Positions 36,003 through 36,397 of a DNA stretch of 36,397 nt are shown in pieces; positions within the stretch are counted from its first letter, which is position 1, and each line of letters opens with the position of its first letter. Below the pieces are notes generated by a model. It was given only the letters and a program-made list of their open reading frames with translations, searched no databases and was not told where the DNA came from. Made by a program: the position numbers and the translations under genes. Origin of the DNA: Thermoplasmatota archaeon (GTDB lineage Archaea > Thermoplasmatota > E2 > UBA202 > JdFR-43); assembly GCA_029259015.1 (NCBI GenBank), contig JAPDJQ010000003.1, positions 1-36,397 on the forward strand, given 5' to 3'.

Positions 36003-36397
36003 TTATTTTTTCATTTTCTTTTTCGTTTCAGGACATTCAATGAGTTTGCCTTCATTACAATAAATTTTGAATCTTTCTAACCATTTTGGCTTTTCATGTT
36101 TTTGCATAAATTCAACAAACTTTGTCAATATTTTCATAGTTTCATTTGATGCAATATGCTCAATTTTGCAGGCATCATCATCTGCTGTCTTTTCATCGAT
36201 TCCTATCAAAATAAAAAAATTTTTTAGTGTTTCGTGTCTCCTTTCCAAATTTTTAACAATTTTTCTCCCCTTTTCAGTTAATGTTACGCCTCCATACTTC
36301 TCATAATTTATGAATCCTTCTCTATCCAATTTTTGGAGCATTTCAGTAACAGTTGGAGGGCTGACATTCATTGCCTTTACAATATCCTTAGCTCTTG
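36003..36397 (-). CDS. DtxR/MntR-family metal-dependent transcriptional regulator, N-term truncated by window edge
   Basis: Frame open to window end: RAKDIVKAMNVSPPTVTEMLQKLDREGFINYEKYGGVTLTEKGRKIVKNLERRHETLKNFFILIGIDEKTADDDACKIEHIAS. Confidence 0.92.
   Translation of the reverse strand, partial: RAKDIVKAMNVSPPTVTEMLQKLDREGFINYEKYGGVTLTEKGRKIVKNLERRHETLKNFFILIGIDEKTADDDACKIEHIASNETMKILTKFVEFMQKHEKPKWLERFKIYCNEGKLIECPETKKKMKK

Noticed and set aside
1-36397. CRISPR array, transposon or prophage
   Set aside because: No regularly spaced repeats, transposase, integrase or Cas-like ORFs seen; the only long repeat is the 45-bp promoter inverted repeat

Overview
This 36.4-kb window is AT-rich, gene-dense archaeal chromosome. 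A euryarchaeal-type lineage is indicated by a PolD small subunit, archaeal ValRS and TrpRS, aIF2-beta, an archaeal 7S/SRP RNA and RtcB-archease. From left to right it carries: a truncated type IV pilin-like gene; a surface-glycan cluster (flippase-like protein, GT39-like, two GT2, one GT4); a PPP phosphatase; valS; a COG1031-type radical SAM gene; TraB-like, hypB, DUF357 and hflX; the DP1 subunit of PolD; a minus-strand SRP RNA missing from the ORF track; NUDIX, endonuclease IV, 6-phospho-3-hexuloisomerase and aIF2-beta; a second GtrA-type protein with a degenerate glycosyltransferase domain; an NfeD/ClpP-class protease; a COG3199-type kinase; an RHH-like protein; hypCAD plus an HTH gene; CBS and MazG-like genes; a large lamin-tail/PGF-CTERM-like surface protein; Hsp20-like, trpS, a DUF4430 protein plus an ECF-S-like membrane protein, a METTL5-like methyltransferase, DUF92, rtcB-archease, and a truncated DtxR-family regulator. 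No CRISPR array, transposase or tRNA was recognised. The most notable signals are: (i) a perfect 45-bp inverted repeat 4.4 kb apart, each copy holding a 13-bp palindrome plus TATA box and acting as a promoter facing inward to radical SAM and hflX; (ii) six of seven convergent gene pairs with stop codons within -8 to +2 bp of each other; (iii) the PolD small-subunit start codon lying about 5 nt after the SRP RNA 3' end; (iv) two unlisted micro-ORFs, one coupled to valS and one a leader ORF of the surface protein; (v) candidate operators around the RHH, hypC and DUF4430 promoters, and a symmetric bidirectional TATA element.
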